DNA of 64,000 bases from Actinomycetospora callitridis. Lineage in GTDB: Bacteria > Actinomycetota > Actinomycetes > Mycobacteriales > Pseudonocardiaceae. The DNA lies in NCBI RefSeq assembly GCF_028737265.1, contig NZ_JAQZAK010000005.1:124001-188000 (forward strand), given 5' to 3'. The number at the start of each line of letters is the position of its first letter. Position 1 is the first letter of the stretch. Positions 8,239 to 16,347 of this stretch are shown here, one piece after another. The position numbers were made by a program, and so were the translations under genes. A model generated the notes under the pieces. That model was not told the origin of the DNA, searched no databases, and saw nothing but the letters and a program-made list of their open reading frames with translations.

Positions 8239-8275
8239 GTGCAAGCCCTGCGTCCTCGCTTGCACTGGGTGCCAG
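8239..8275 (+). repeat. Dispersed repeat R4, copy 1
   Basis: A 37-bp segment that recurs in inverted orientation at 9235-9271 with a shared core GCAAGCCCTGCG and a shared CGCTTGC. Its outer end carries a small hairpin GCACC-N5-GGTGC (8228-8242). In the other copy the equivalent hairpin has different bases that still pair. Confidence 0.7.
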
Positions 8276-8389
8276 AAAAGCCGCTTCGTCGGATTGCCCC
8301 ATCGGTGGACTCCGAGTGGAACGGGTACCGGTGGCACGATGACCGCCCGGCCGTCGGCCGGAGCTTCGAGGCGCGAGAGGACTTTCGAC

Positions 8390-8932
8390 GTGACCACTCC
8401 GGGCGACGGCTACGGCCAGCAGGGGCAACAGGGCTGGCAGCAGTCCTACGGAGACCAGGGCGGCAACCCGCCGGGCTGGGGCCAGCCGGCCACGCCCCCC
8501 AAGCCCCGCAACGGCATGGGCACCGCGGCGCTGGTGTTCGGCATCCTGGCGCTGCTGTCGATCGTCATCGTCTGGGTGCCGTTCCTGGGCATCGTCACGA
8601 TCATCCTGGCGCTCCTGGCCGTCATCCTCGGCTCCGTCGGGCGGGGCCGGGTCAAGTCGCTGCAGGCCACGAACGGCGGCGCGGCCACGACGGGCCTGGT
8701 GCTCGGCGTGATCATGCTGATCCTCGGCGTCATCACCCAGATCCTGGTGATCTTCTTCGCCGTCGCGTTCCTCAACTTCGGCGGCGCCAACTCGCTGCAG
8801 CAGCTGCAGGACTGCGTCAACAACGCCAACAACCAGCCGAACCCGGCCGCGGTCCAGCAGGCCTACGAGCAGTGCGGCCAGCAGTTCGGCCAGCAGCTCC
8901 CGGGCAGCCAGCCGGAGGGCGAGGGCGGCTGA
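8390..8932 (+). CDS. DUF4190-like small membrane protein
   Basis: A 180-residue protein with a Gln/Gly/Pro-rich N-terminus (about residues 1-40), then two hydrophobic segments near 45-80 and 95-125 separated by a short loop with Gly-Arg-Gly-Arg-Val-Lys. This is the layout of DUF4190 proteins. A Gln/Asn-rich tail with two Cys (Leu-Gln-Asp-Cys and Tyr-Glu-Gln-Cys) follows and could form a disulfide outside the membrane. The GTG chosen has GAGAGG 9 bases upstream; the frame is open further upstream but without homology-like sequence. Function unknown; monocistronic with its own terminator. Confidence 0.75.
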   Translation: MTTPGDGYGQQGQQGWQQSYGDQGGNPPGWGQPATPPKPRNGMGTAALVFGILALLSIVIVWVPFLGIVTIILALLAVILGSVGRGRVKSLQATNGGAATTGLVLGVIMLILGVITQILVIFFAVAFLNFGGANSLQQLQDCVNNANNQPNPAAVQQAYEQCGQQFGQQLPGSQPEGEGG

Positions 8933-8952
8933 TCCCGCCCCCCCGCGACGAC

Positions 8953-8992
8953 GACGGCCCCCGCACCCTGATGGGTGCGGGGGCCGTCTTGT
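8953..8992 (+). terminator. Strong intrinsic terminator after the DUF4190 gene
   Basis: A perfect 16-bp stem (GACGGCCCCCGCACCC and its complement) around a TGAT loop, followed by TTGTG. This is the clearest rho-independent terminator in the window. Confidence 0.93.
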
Positions 8993-9285
8993 GTCGGGTG
9001 TCCGGACCGGGCGATGAGCCGCCTCGCGGCGCGCGGCACAGCAGGGCTTCAGCCGAACGATCGTCCCTGGAGGCCTTCTTAAATGAGACCCGGGGGCACA
9101 TGGCGCCCGGCCCGGACGTCTCATTGAACCGCATGAGGGGGCCGCGTGTTCCCGGGTGGGGGCGGAAATCGTCGGTGCCCGGTCGGACCGACGCGACACG
9201 CCAGGGCCGGTGCGCGACCGACGATGTGGCGATCCTGGCGTCCAACGCAAGCGAAGCCGCAGGGCTTGCACGCGGAGCGTGCAGG
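8993..9285. other. Gene-free convergent region with inverted repeats
   Basis: No supportable gene lies here, between the DUF4190 terminator and the end of the phosphodiester glycosidase gene. It holds a perfect inverted repeat AATGAGAC (9082-9089) / GTCTCATT (9118-9125) around a GC-rich inner stem, repeat R4 copy 2 (9235-9271), and a hairpin TGCACGC-GGA-GCGTGCA next to it. The AATGAGAC palindrome looks like an operator or a structured RNA, yet no gene starts beside it. Confidence 0.6.
9235..9271 (-). repeat. Dispersed repeat R4, copy 2 (inverted)
   Basis: Reverse-complement relative of 8239-8275, identical at about two thirds of positions, including GCAGGGCTTGCAC. The adjoining hairpin GCACGC/GCGTGC differs from the GCACC/GGTGC of copy 1 but still pairs. 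The two copies bracket the DUF4190 gene and its terminator. Confidence 0.7.
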
Positions 9286-10503
9286 TCAGCGGGGGAGGAC
9301 GGCGAGGGCGTCGGTGACGGCGCGCAGGGGGTCGGCGGAGGGCCTGTTGACGACGGTGAGGTCCTCGTCACGCCCGCGTCGGACCATGGTCGTCGAGCCC
9401 CCGCCGTCGAGGGACGCGGCGACGGGCGCGCCGAGGTCGGTGAGCAGGCGCCCGAGCTCGGCGAGGGTGGTGCCGATGCTCGCGTCCTGGCGCCCGTCGA
9501 CCGTGACGAGCCACAGCCGCCGCCCGTCCGCCGACAGCCCGACCGCGGTCCGGGGCGCGCGCTCGGTCGCCTGCAGTCCCGGCAGGGGACGCCCGGCGCG
9601 CGCGAGCGGCAGGGCCCCGACGGCGACGCGCAGCGGCGGGGAGTCGACGGCGTCGAAGCGGTAGTCGACGGCGACCCGGGTGCCGACGGGCAGGGCGCGC
9701 AACGACGCCGCGCCCTGGTCGCGCCCGACGAGGGCGAGCGTCCCGGCGGGCAGGCGGCCCTCGCCGGGCGGGCCCACCGCGGTGACCCGCCCGCCGGCTA
9801 CCCGGACCTCGAGCGTGTCGGTGCTGCACCCGGCGCGCGGGTCGGTGTCGGAGCCGCAGGTCGCCGCCTCGCGGGACGCGTCGCCCCACGCCGGGTCGAA
9901 CACCCCGACGCCGCCCACCGGCACGGCGTAGCCGTCGAGGCCCGCCAGCGGCACCGTGCGGCGTCCCGCGACGAGCCGGCCCCGGAACTGGACGCGGGCG
10001 AGGTGCGCGCGCCCGGCACGGTCGATGCCGACCACCGTGTCGGCGTCCTCCCCGGGCGGCACCGGCGGGGCGGGACGCCGGCCCACGGGCACCCCGGAGC
10101 TGCGCGGCGCCCCGGCGACGATCTCCGCGCCGACCGGGGCACCGCTGCCGCCCTCGTCGAAGAAGCCGCCGTTGATCGCCGCGACCGCCCCCGCGCGCCC
10201 GGCGAGCTCGGGCACGGTCGCCACGGCCGCCACCGTCGGCGGGGTGAGCAGGTCGACGCGGACGGCGGGCGAGGTCAGGTCCACCTCCACGACGTCGCCC
10301 CGGAGCGGACCGCCCCGCGGGTCGGGCAGGGTCGTCGTGAACTCGCGGTACGACGTGCCGGGGAGGTCCGGCGCGCCGCGCGGGGCGAGGAGCTGGTCGA
10401 GCACCCGCCCGTCCGGGGGCGGTGGCGCGGGCGCGGCGGCCCCGAGGGCGAGCACCCCGGCCAGGGCGAGGGCGAGCGCGGACCGGCGAGGGCCCACACG
10501 CAC
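9286..10503 (-). CDS. Secreted phosphodiester glycosidase-family (NAGPA-like) protein
   Basis: A 405-residue protein with an N-terminal signal peptide (Arg-rich start, then an Ala/Leu core through about residue 25). Family marks are Ala-Ile-Asn-Gly-Gly-Phe-Phe-Asp, an Arg-Thr-Ala-Val-Gly-Leu-Ser segment and the C-terminal Ser-Leu-Asp-Gly-Gly-Gly-Ser-Thr-Thr-Met motif. The domain is related to the uncovering enzyme that removes N-acetylglucosamine from phosphodiesters; in bacteria it is thought to act on cell-wall or exopolysaccharide phosphodiesters. A Cys pair (Thr-Cys-Gly-Ser...Gly-Cys-Ser) in the insert could form a disulfide. It stands alone, divergent from terC. Confidence 0.85.
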   Translation of the reverse strand: MRVGPRRSALALALAGVLALGAAAPAPPPPDGRVLDQLLAPRGAPDLPGTSYREFTTTLPDPRGGPLRGDVVEVDLTSPAVRVDLLTPPTVAAVATVPELAGRAGAVAAINGGFFDEGGSGAPVGAEIVAGAPRSSGVPVGRRPAPPVPPGEDADTVVGIDRAGRAHLARVQFRGRLVAGRRTVPLAGLDGYAVPVGGVGVFDPAWGDASREAATCGSDTDPRAGCSTDTLEVRVAGGRVTAVGPPGEGRLPAGTLALVGRDQGAASLRALPVGTRVAVDYRFDAVDSPPLRVAVGALPLARAGRPLPGLQATERAPRTAVGLSADGRRLWLVTVDGRQDASIGTTLAELGRLLTDLGAPVAASLDGGGSTTMVRRGRDEDLTVVNRPSADPLRAVTDALAVLPR

Positions 10504-10736
10504 CTCCGGGTCCGTCGGTCGACCCTGGTGACCCTGCTGGGACGGACGATCATGCGAGGCCCGACACCCCGACCCGTCGCGTTCTCCGCCCGTCCGTGTG
10601 AGACGGCAGGAATTCGGACAACCACGTCGTTACCGCTCGCGGGTCGGTATCGTCACACCGGGGAACCGACCGACCACCGCGTCCGTTGGCGAACGCGACA
10701 CCCCGAGCACGACGACGGCGATGGCGAGGAGCAGGC

Positions 10737-11849
10737 GTGACGGTCCCGTTCTGGGCATGGGCAGCCACGATCGGCGGGATCATCGTGCTCGTCGGTATCG
10801 ACATCTGGCACGCGCGATCCCCGCACGAGGTGAGCTTCCGCGAGGCCACGCTGTGGTCGGTCATCTACGTCGCGGTGGCCGTCGCCTTCGGCGTGATCCT
10901 GCTGTTCACCATGGGCACCCAGTCGGGCACCGAGTACTTCGCCGGCTATCTGGTCGAGAAGAGCCTCTCGGTCGACAACCTGTTCATCTTCGCGGTGATC
11001 CTCGGGCAGTTCGCCGTGCCCAAGCGTCACCAGCAGAAGGTGCTGCTCTGGGGCGTCATCGGCGCGCTGGTGATGCGCGCGATCTTCATCGCCATCGGCG
11101 CCGCGGTGATCTCCGCGTTCGCGTTCGTCTTCGTCATCTTCGGCCTGTTCCTGATGTACACGGCGTGGACGCTGATCAGGCAGCACGGTCAGGAACCGAA
11201 GGACATGCACGACAACCGTGCGGTCAAGGTGGTCCGCCGGTTCGTCACCGTGCACGAGGACCAGGGCGACCACGAGGGCGAGTCCGACGACGGCCGGCTC
11301 ACCGCCCGCGTCAACGGCAAGTGGGGCGTCACGCCGCTGTTCATCGTCGTCGCGGTGATCCTCTCGGTGGACCTCGTGTTCGCGCTCGACTCGATCCCCG
11401 CGATCTTCGGGATCACCCAGAACTCGTACATCGTCTTCACGGCGAACGCGTTCGCGCTGCTGGGCCTGCGGGCGCTGTACTTCCTGCTGGTCGGCCTGCT
11501 CGACCGCCTCGTGCACCTGAGCTACGGGCTGGCGTTCATCCTGGCCTTCATCGGCGTCAAGCTGATCCTGCTGTACCTGCACGAGGACGTGAACCCGGCG
11601 ATCCCGGAGATCCCGACCTGGCTGTCGCTGGTGGTCATCGTCGCCACGCTGGCCGTCGTCACGGTCACCAGCCTGATGTCGACGCGGAACGCGACGAGGG
11701 AGACGTCCGACGACGGCGGGGACGACGACACCCCGGCCGTCAGCGAGGACGGGACGTCGGCGGGCTCTGCCGGCCAGCACGGCCAGCACGGCCAGGAGAC
11801 CGCGACGACGACCGACGCCGAGCAGACGGGCTCGCGCTCGCAGTCCTAG
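10737..11849 (+). CDS. TerC-family integral membrane protein
   Basis: A 370-residue protein with about nine membrane segments. It has the TerC signatures Glu-Lys-Ser-Leu-Ser-Val-Asp-Asn-Leu-Phe and Leu-Ser-Val-Asp-Leu-Val-Phe-Ala-Leu-Asp-Ser-Ile-Pro-Ala, whose membrane Asp residues are thought to handle metal ions. Family members export manganese or calcium, or assist metalation of secreted proteins. A hydrophilic, acidic tail of about 60 residues follows the last helix. The GTG has AGGAG six bases upstream. I looked for a manganese riboswitch in the 230-bp leader and found no convincing fold. Confidence 0.9.
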   Translation: MTVPFWAWAATIGGIIVLVGIDIWHARSPHEVSFREATLWSVIYVAVAVAFGVILLFTMGTQSGTEYFAGYLVEKSLSVDNLFIFAVILGQFAVPKRHQQKVLLWGVIGALVMRAIFIAIGAAVISAFAFVFVIFGLFLMYTAWTLIRQHGQEPKDMHDNRAVKVVRRFVTVHEDQGDHEGESDDGRLTARVNGKWGVTPLFIVVAVILSVDLVFALDSIPAIFGITQNSYIVFTANAFALLGLRALYFLLVGLLDRLVHLSYGLAFILAFIGVKLILLYLHEDVNPAIPEIPTWLSLVVIVATLAVVTVTSLMSTRNATRETSDDGGDDDTPAVSEDGTSAGSAGQHGQHGQETATTTDAEQTGSRSQS

Positions 11850-11859
11850 GATCTCCGGC

Positions 11860-12321
11860 GTGGTGGCGGATCGGGACCGGGACGAGGCGGGACGCGCGAA
11901 GAACTCGCGGCCCCGCGACGCCAGCGGCCGTCCGCTGCCCCGTGGCGCGACGGGCGTGCCCCGGCCCGACGAGGAGGAGGATCTCCCGCCGGACGAGGTG
12001 TTCGCCCGCGCGCAGGACCTCCTCGACCGGGACCGGCCGTTCGACGCCCACGACGTGCTCGAGGGCGCCTGGAAGGCCGCACCAGCCGACGAACGGATGC
12101 TCTGGAAGGGCCTGGCCCAGCTCGCCGTGGGCCTGACCCACGAGCAGCGCGGCAATCCGCGCGGGGCGTCGTCGTTGCTCCGGCGCGGCGCGGAGACCGT
12201 CGCGGAGGCCCCGGCGGCGGCCGCCCGCCACGGCGTCGACCCCACCGCCCTCGCAGGGTGGGCCGCCGCCCGCGAGGTCTCCGGCCCCCTCGCCCCGGGG
12301 CTCGTGCTGCGGCAGCGCTGA
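11860..12321 (+). CDS. DUF309 domain protein
   Basis: A 153-residue protein. The N-terminal 40 residues are charged and probably disordered. Then comes the DUF309 core with Phe-Asp-Ala-His-Asp-Val-Leu-Glu-Gly-Ala-Trp-Lys, Trp-Lys-Gly-Leu-Ala-Gln-Leu-Ala-Val-Gly and His-Glu-Gln-Arg-Gly-Asn motifs. The conserved His and Glu suggest a metal site in a small helical bundle. No reaction is established for the family. It lies 10 bp after terC and is likely co-transcribed. Confidence 0.82.
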   Translation: MVADRDRDEAGRAKNSRPRDASGRPLPRGATGVPRPDEEEDLPPDEVFARAQDLLDRDRPFDAHDVLEGAWKAAPADERMLWKGLAQLAVGLTHEQRGNPRGASSLLRRGAETVAEAPAAAARHGVDPTALAGWAAAREVSGPLAPGLVLRQR

Positions 12322-12396
12322 CCGTTTCGGGCCGCCCGCCGATCGGGGACCCGAAGGGTGAGCACGCAACAGCCACCCTCGAGGAGGACACCCGGA

Positions 12397-12981
12397 ATGG
12401 CCGGCGCACTGGACGGACTGCGGGTCGCGATCATCGCGACGAACGGCGTGGAGCAGGTGGAGCTCGAGCAGCCCCGCGCTGCGGTCGACGAGGCGGGCGC
12501 GCGCAGCACGCTGGTCTCGCTCTCCACCGACGCGATCCAGGCGATGAACTCGGACATCAACAAGGGCGACACGTTCACCCCGGACGCGGCGATCTCCGAC
12601 GTCTCGGCCGACGACTTCGACGCGCTCGTCCTGCCCGGCGGGACGATCAACGCCGACCAGCTGCGGCAGAGCGGCGACGTCGTGTCGTTCGTGCAGGCGA
12701 TCTTCGCGGCCGGCAAGCCGGTGGGCGTGATCTGTCACGGGCCCTGGACCCTGGTCGAGGCCGACCTCGTGCGCGGCCGCACGCTGACGTCGTACCCGAG
12801 CCTGCGCACCGACATCCGCAACGCCGGCGGGAACGCCGTCGACGAGGAGGTCGTGGTCGACAAGGGCCTGGTCTCGAGCCGGAACCCCAACGACCTCGAC
12901 GCGTTCTGCGCGAAGATCGTGGAGGAGTTCGGCGAGGGCACCCACAGCGTCCACGACGAGGGCGCCACCGCCCAGGCATGA
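12397..12981 (+). CDS. DJ-1/PfpI-family protein (YhbO/glyoxalase III-like)
   Basis: A 194-residue class I glutamine amidotransferase-like protein. The nucleophile elbow is Val-Ile-Cys-His-Gly-Pro-Trp, placing Cys113 and His114 at the conserved positions; an acidic residue near position 18 (Glu-Gln-Val-Glu) completes the typical site. Family activities include glyoxalase III, deglycase and stress-protection roles. The ATG is preceded by GAGGAGGA with good spacing, which decides against a longer frame beginning 39 bp upstream. Confidence 0.9.
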   Translation: MAGALDGLRVAIIATNGVEQVELEQPRAAVDEAGARSTLVSLSTDAIQAMNSDINKGDTFTPDAAISDVSADDFDALVLPGGTINADQLRQSGDVVSFVQAIFAAGKPVGVICHGPWTLVEADLVRGRTLTSYPSLRTDIRNAGGNAVDEEVVVDKGLVSSRNPNDLDAFCAKIVEEFGEGTHSVHDEGATAQA

Positions 12982-12988
12982 TGCCCGC

Positions 12989-14386
12989 GTGACCGACCGC
13001 CCCGGGCTCTTCGACCCCGTCCTCGCACGTGGGTCGGCCCGGGCGGCGGTCGGCGACGACGCGTGGGTCGCCGCCCTGCTCGAGGTCGAGGCGGCCCTCG
13101 CCGCGGCGGCGGCCGACGTCGGCACGCTCGACCGCGACGACGCCGACGCCATCGCCGAGGCGTGCCGTCGCCCCGTGGACGCCACCGTCCTCGGCGAGCA
13201 GGCCGCCGCGTCCGGGAATCCGGTGGTACCGCTGGTCGCCCATCTGCGAGGGGCGTTGAGCGGCTCGGCGGCCTCCGGGGTCCACCGTGGCGCCACCAGC
13301 CAGGACGTCATGGACACCGCGGCGATGCTGGTGGCGCGCGCAGCGATCGGTGCCGTCACGGCCGATCTGCGCACCGCCGCCGACGCGGCCGCCGGCCTCG
13401 CCGCGGCACACCGCGACCGCCCCGCCGCCGGGCGCACCCTGCTGCAGCAGGCGGCTCCCATCACGGTCGGGCTCCGGGCCGCGGGATGGTGCTCGGGACT
13501 GGACGCCGCCGCCGCCGCGCTCGCCGCCTGGCGGCCCGCGGTCCAGCTCGGCGGCGCCGTCGGCACCCTCGCGGCGTTCGACGGCCACGGCCGGGCCGTG
13601 CGCGCCGCGTTGGCCCGGCGGCTCGACCTCGTCGATCCCCCTCTCGCGTGGCACACCGAGCGCGGACGGATCGCCGAGCTCGCGGGCCTGCTCGGGCGCG
13701 CCGGCGCGGCGGTCGGCTCCGTGGCCACCGACCTGGTGCTGCTGGCCCAGACCGAGGTCGGCGAGGTGCGCGAGGACGTCCCCGGTCGCGGCGGGTCCTC
13801 GACGCTGCCGCACAAGCGCAACCCCGTCGCCGCCGTCTCCGCACGGGCCGCCGCCGTCGCCGCGCCGGGCCTGGTCGCCTCGGTGCTCACCGCCGCGTCG
13901 CTGCACGAGCACGAGCGCGCCGCCGGGCCCTGGCACGCCGAGTGGCGGCCGCTCGCCGAGCTGCTGCGCACCGTCGGCTCCGGGGCGGCCTGGCTCGCCG
14001 ACGCGACCACGCACCTCGCCGTCGACCCGGACCGCGTGGCCGCCTCCCTGGACGTCACCGGCGGTCTCCTGCTGGCCGAGCAGGCCACCACCGGGCTGCG
14101 CGAGCGGCTCGGGCACGCCGCCGCCAAGGACCTCGTCACCACCGCGGCGAGCACCGCCCAGGACGAGCACCGGCCCTTCGCCGACGTGCTGGCCGAGGCC
14201 CTCGCCGGTCTCGGGGACCCGCCCGCCGACCCCGCCGCCGAGGCGCGCGCGCTGCTCGACCCGGCCCGCGCCGTCGGCGAGGCCGCGGCGCTCGTCGACG
14301 ACCTGCTCCGATCACGGGGGACGCAGCATCCGGACGAGCACGCCGATAGGGGAGCTCGACCCTGGAACACCGAGGAGAACCCGTGA
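12989..14386 (+). CDS. pcaB: 3-carboxy-cis,cis-muconate cycloisomerase (PcaB-like lyase)
   Basis: A 465-residue member of the aspartase/fumarase superfamily. The signature loop Gly-Ser-Ser-Thr-Leu-Pro-His-Lys-Arg-Asn-Pro is present near 270, and Gly-Ala-Thr-Ser-Gln-Asp-Val-Met-Asp-Thr near 100. PcaB cycloisomerises 3-carboxymuconate in the protocatechuate branch of the beta-ketoadipate pathway. The pcaC gene follows with a 4-bp overlap, which supports this role over adenylosuccinate lyase. Ring cleavage (pcaGH) and downstream genes (pcaD, pcaIJ) are not in the window. Confidence 0.85.
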   Translation: MTDRPGLFDPVLARGSARAAVGDDAWVAALLEVEAALAAAAADVGTLDRDDADAIAEACRRPVDATVLGEQAAASGNPVVPLVAHLRGALSGSAASGVHRGATSQDVMDTAAMLVARAAIGAVTADLRTAADAAAGLAAAHRDRPAAGRTLLQQAAPITVGLRAAGWCSGLDAAAAALAAWRPAVQLGGAVGTLAAFDGHGRAVRAALARRLDLVDPPLAWHTERGRIAELAGLLGRAGAAVGSVATDLVLLAQTEVGEVREDVPGRGGSSTLPHKRNPVAAVSARAAAVAAPGLVASVLTAASLHEHERAAGPWHAEWRPLAELLRTVGSGAAWLADATTHLAVDPDRVAASLDVTGGLLLAEQATTGLRERLGHAAAKDLVTTAASTAQDEHRPFADVLAEALAGLGDPPADPAAEARALLDPARAVGEAAALVDDLLRSRGTQHPDEHADRGARPWNTEENP

Positions 14387-14781
14387 GCCCGCACCCCTCC
14401 ACCGAGCACTGGGACCCCGCCGGCGAGGAGGTGCGCCGCGCGGTCCTCGGTGACGCCCACGTCGACCGGGCCGCCGCGAACACCGATGACGTCACCGCCG
14501 ACTTCCAGGACTTCATCACCCGGTACGCCTGGGGCGGCATCTGGACGCGGCCCGGGCTCGCCCGCCGCGAGCGCAGCATCGTCACGCTCTCGGTGCTCGC
14601 GGCCCTGCACCACGACGGCGAGCTCGCGATGCACGTGCGGGCGGCCCGCCGCAACGGCCTGACCCGCGAGGAGATCCAGGAGGTCCTCCTGCAGGTCGGC
14701 GTGTACGCCGGCGTCCCCGCGGCCAACCGGGCGTTCGGGGTCGCGCAGCAGGTGCTGGCGGAGGAGGAGCCGGACGGCTGA
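14383..14781 (+). CDS. pcaC: 4-carboxymuconolactone decarboxylase (PcaC)
   Basis: A 132-residue AhpD-like-fold protein matching PcaC length. It has Gly-Gly-Ile-Trp-Thr-Arg-Pro-Gly-Leu followed by Glu-Arg-Ser-Ile-Val-Thr-Leu and Ala-Leu-His-His-Asp-Gly-Glu-Leu; no CxxC is present, so it is a decarboxylase-type member and not a peroxidase. It removes CO2 from 4-carboxymuconolactone to give the beta-ketoadipate enol-lactone. GTGA overlap with pcaB indicates translational coupling. Confidence 0.9.
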   Translation: MSPHPSTEHWDPAGEEVRRAVLGDAHVDRAAANTDDVTADFQDFITRYAWGGIWTRPGLARRERSIVTLSVLAALHHDGELAMHVRAARRNGLTREEIQEVLLQVGVYAGVPAANRAFGVAQQVLAEEEPDG

Positions 14782-14886
14782 GGTGCGCCGCGCCCGGACC
14801 CGGTGACCGCTACTACCGTGGTCGGCGCAGTACCGTCACGGGCGCCTGCGGCGAGGACGGGCGACGGCGACGACGAGCGGGGGCCG

Positions 14887-15594
14887 ATGGAGCGCGCGGG
14901 AGCGGGTCCGGCGACGTGTCCGGCGACGGGGCCGGCGCGGCGGAGGACCCGACGCGGCCGTGTCGCGCTCGCGGGCGCGGCCACGGGGCTGGCCCTGCTG
15001 CTGAGCGCCTGCTCGTCGAGCCTGCCCAGCGGCACCCCGCCGATCCCCACGTTCCCGGGCCCCGGCGCGGCGCCGGCGACGAGCGCGCCGCCGCCCCGCA
15101 ACAGCATCCTGCCGACCGACTGCGACCAGGTGCTGCCGTCCGACCAGGTGCCGAACTACCTCGGCCTGCCCCTCGGCACCGTGCGCGTCACCGACCTCCG
15201 CGACGTCCCCGCGCCCTCGGTCGGGCGCCTCGAGCGGGTGACGTGCAACTACACCTCGCTCGGCGGCCCCGGCGCACCGCCGGCGGACACCCTCATCCTC
15301 AAGGTGCTGACCAGCGGGTACACGACCCCGGAGGCCGCGAGCGCGCAGTCGCGGGTCAACCGGGACGCCCAGGCCAGCTCCGGCGTGCCGGCCCAGCCCG
15401 TGCCCTTCGGCGCCGCCGAGGCGGTGTTCTACCCCGACCCCGAGGGCCCGGTGCTGGTGGTCGTCTACGGCCGGGTGACGGCCAGCTTCACGCTGACGCC
15501 CGACCGCCCGGTCCCGGAGGAGCAGGCCCAGCCGGTGCTCGTCGACCTCGCGCTGCGCGCCCTGCCCGTCCTCGTGCCGCAGGCCGGGTCCTAG
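14887..15594 (+). CDS. DUF3558 lipoprotein
   Basis: A 235-residue lipoprotein. An Arg-rich N-region (Arg-Arg-Arg-Thr-Arg-Arg) precedes a hydrophobic core and the lipobox Leu-Leu-Ser-Ala-Cys with acylated Cys42. A Pro/Ala-rich linker follows, then a DUF3558 domain with a Cys at Thr-Asp-Cys-Asp and another at Val-Thr-Cys-Asn-Tyr, likely a disulfide. The family is restricted largely to Actinobacteria and has no assigned function. The ATG start is preferred over a longer frame from 14803 because it gives a standard signal peptide. Confidence 0.82.
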   Translation: MERAGAGPATCPATGPARRRTRRGRVALAGAATGLALLLSACSSSLPSGTPPIPTFPGPGAAPATSAPPPRNSILPTDCDQVLPSDQVPNYLGLPLGTVRVTDLRDVPAPSVGRLERVTCNYTSLGGPGAPPADTLILKVLTSGYTTPEAASAQSRVNRDAQASSGVPAQPVPFGAAEAVFYPDPEGPVLVVVYGRVTASFTLTPDRPVPEEQAQPVLVDLALRALPVLVPQAGS

Positions 15595-15722
15595 GCGCGG
15601 ACGCGCCGGGGCCCTCGAGCTCGTGCGCGGCGTCGGGAACCTGCGCATCGGGGCGGACGACCCCCGCGACGACGCGCGGCGGCTCGTCGCCCTCCTCGTC
15701 GCCGGTCTCCGCCCGTCCTGGG

Positions 15723-16226
15723 TCACACCGCGTCGACCGTGCCGCGGATCGAGGCGAGGAAGGTGTCGAGCCGGACGCGCAGCCCGGCCACGCGCTCGTC
15801 CAGCGGGTGGCTGAGGTCGGGCATGATGCTCGGGGTCGCCTTCTCGAGGCGCGTCGTCGCGGGGCAGGCGAGGTCGTCGCAGATGTAGGTGCCGACGGTG
15901 TTGCCGTCGCGCCCGACGGCGCCCGCGCGCGGCGCGGTGAAGAGCGTGACATCACCGCCCGAGCGGGTGGTGCGGCACAGCGCGCACATCGCCGTCCGCC
16001 GGGGACCGTCGCCCGCGGCGGGACGCAGGAGCACACCGGTGACCGCGCCCTCGTGGAGGCTCACGAGGTACGCCCGCTGCGGCATGCGCGGATCGCGCCA
16101 GCCGACGAACTCGACCTCCTCGAGGTCGGTGCCGACGACGTCGTCGGCGAGCGTCATCCGCTTCGCGTCGCCCTTCGAGCAGTTGATCATCGAGCGGCGC
16201 ACGGCATCGGCGGTCAGGACGGTCAC
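15723..16226 (-). CDS. FBP domain protein (FusB-like, treble-clef zinc finger)
   Basis: A 167-residue protein. The N-terminal half is helical (Ser-Met-Ile-Asn-Cys-Ser-Lys-Gly-Asp), and the C-terminal half has four cysteines, Cys81, Cys84, Cys116 and Cys121, in the arrangement of the FBP/FusB treble-clef. FusB proteins bind elongation factor G and rescue it from fusidic acid; actinobacterial chromosomal members are of unknown role but probably touch the ribosome or EF-G. It is convergent with the DUF3558 gene across 128 bp in which I see no gene. Confidence 0.85.
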   Translation of the reverse strand: MTVLTADAVRRSMINCSKGDAKRMTLADDVVGTDLEEVEFVGWRDPRMPQRAYLVSLHEGAVTGVLLRPAAGDGPRRTAMCALCRTTRSGGDVTLFTAPRAGAVGRDGNTVGTYICDDLACPATTRLEKATPSIMPDLSHPLDERVAGLRVRLDTFLASIRGTVDAV

Positions 16227-16307
16227 GGGCGGGCTCCCGGGGTGGACGTGCGGCGTACCCCGGCACGGTACGAGGACGTCACACCGCGGGGCTCGACGAG
16301 GCGTGCC

Positions 16308-16331
16308 TATAGTTGACCGAACCTAACGGTC
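16308..16331 (+). promoter_or_regulatory. -10-like TATAGT and inverted repeat before the MFS gene
   Basis: TATAGT (16308-16313) is followed by a perfect GACCG-N7-CGGTC repeat (16315-16331), 16 bp before the GTG of the MFS gene and overlapping its probable transcription start. No good -35 is visible. An operator role is plausible, but no regulator gene adjoins. Confidence 0.35.
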
Positions 16332-16347
16332 TGACGGTGGAGGCCAT

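Noticed and set aside
5411..9271. 1286-residue open frame on the minus strand
   Set aside because: It runs antisense to the TetR and acyl-CoA oxidase genes, is composed of Arg/Ala/Gly/Val-rich nonsense typical of GC-rich shadow frames, and shows no domain.
10504..10736. Manganese (yybP-ykoY) riboswitch before terC
   Set aside because: I could not find the conserved loop sequences or a matching fold in the 233-bp leader; nothing else was clear there.
11740..14634. 964-residue minus-strand frame over DJ-1, pcaB and pcaC
   Set aside because: Ser/Ala/Arg-rich shadow of well-supported plus-strand genes with catalytic motifs.
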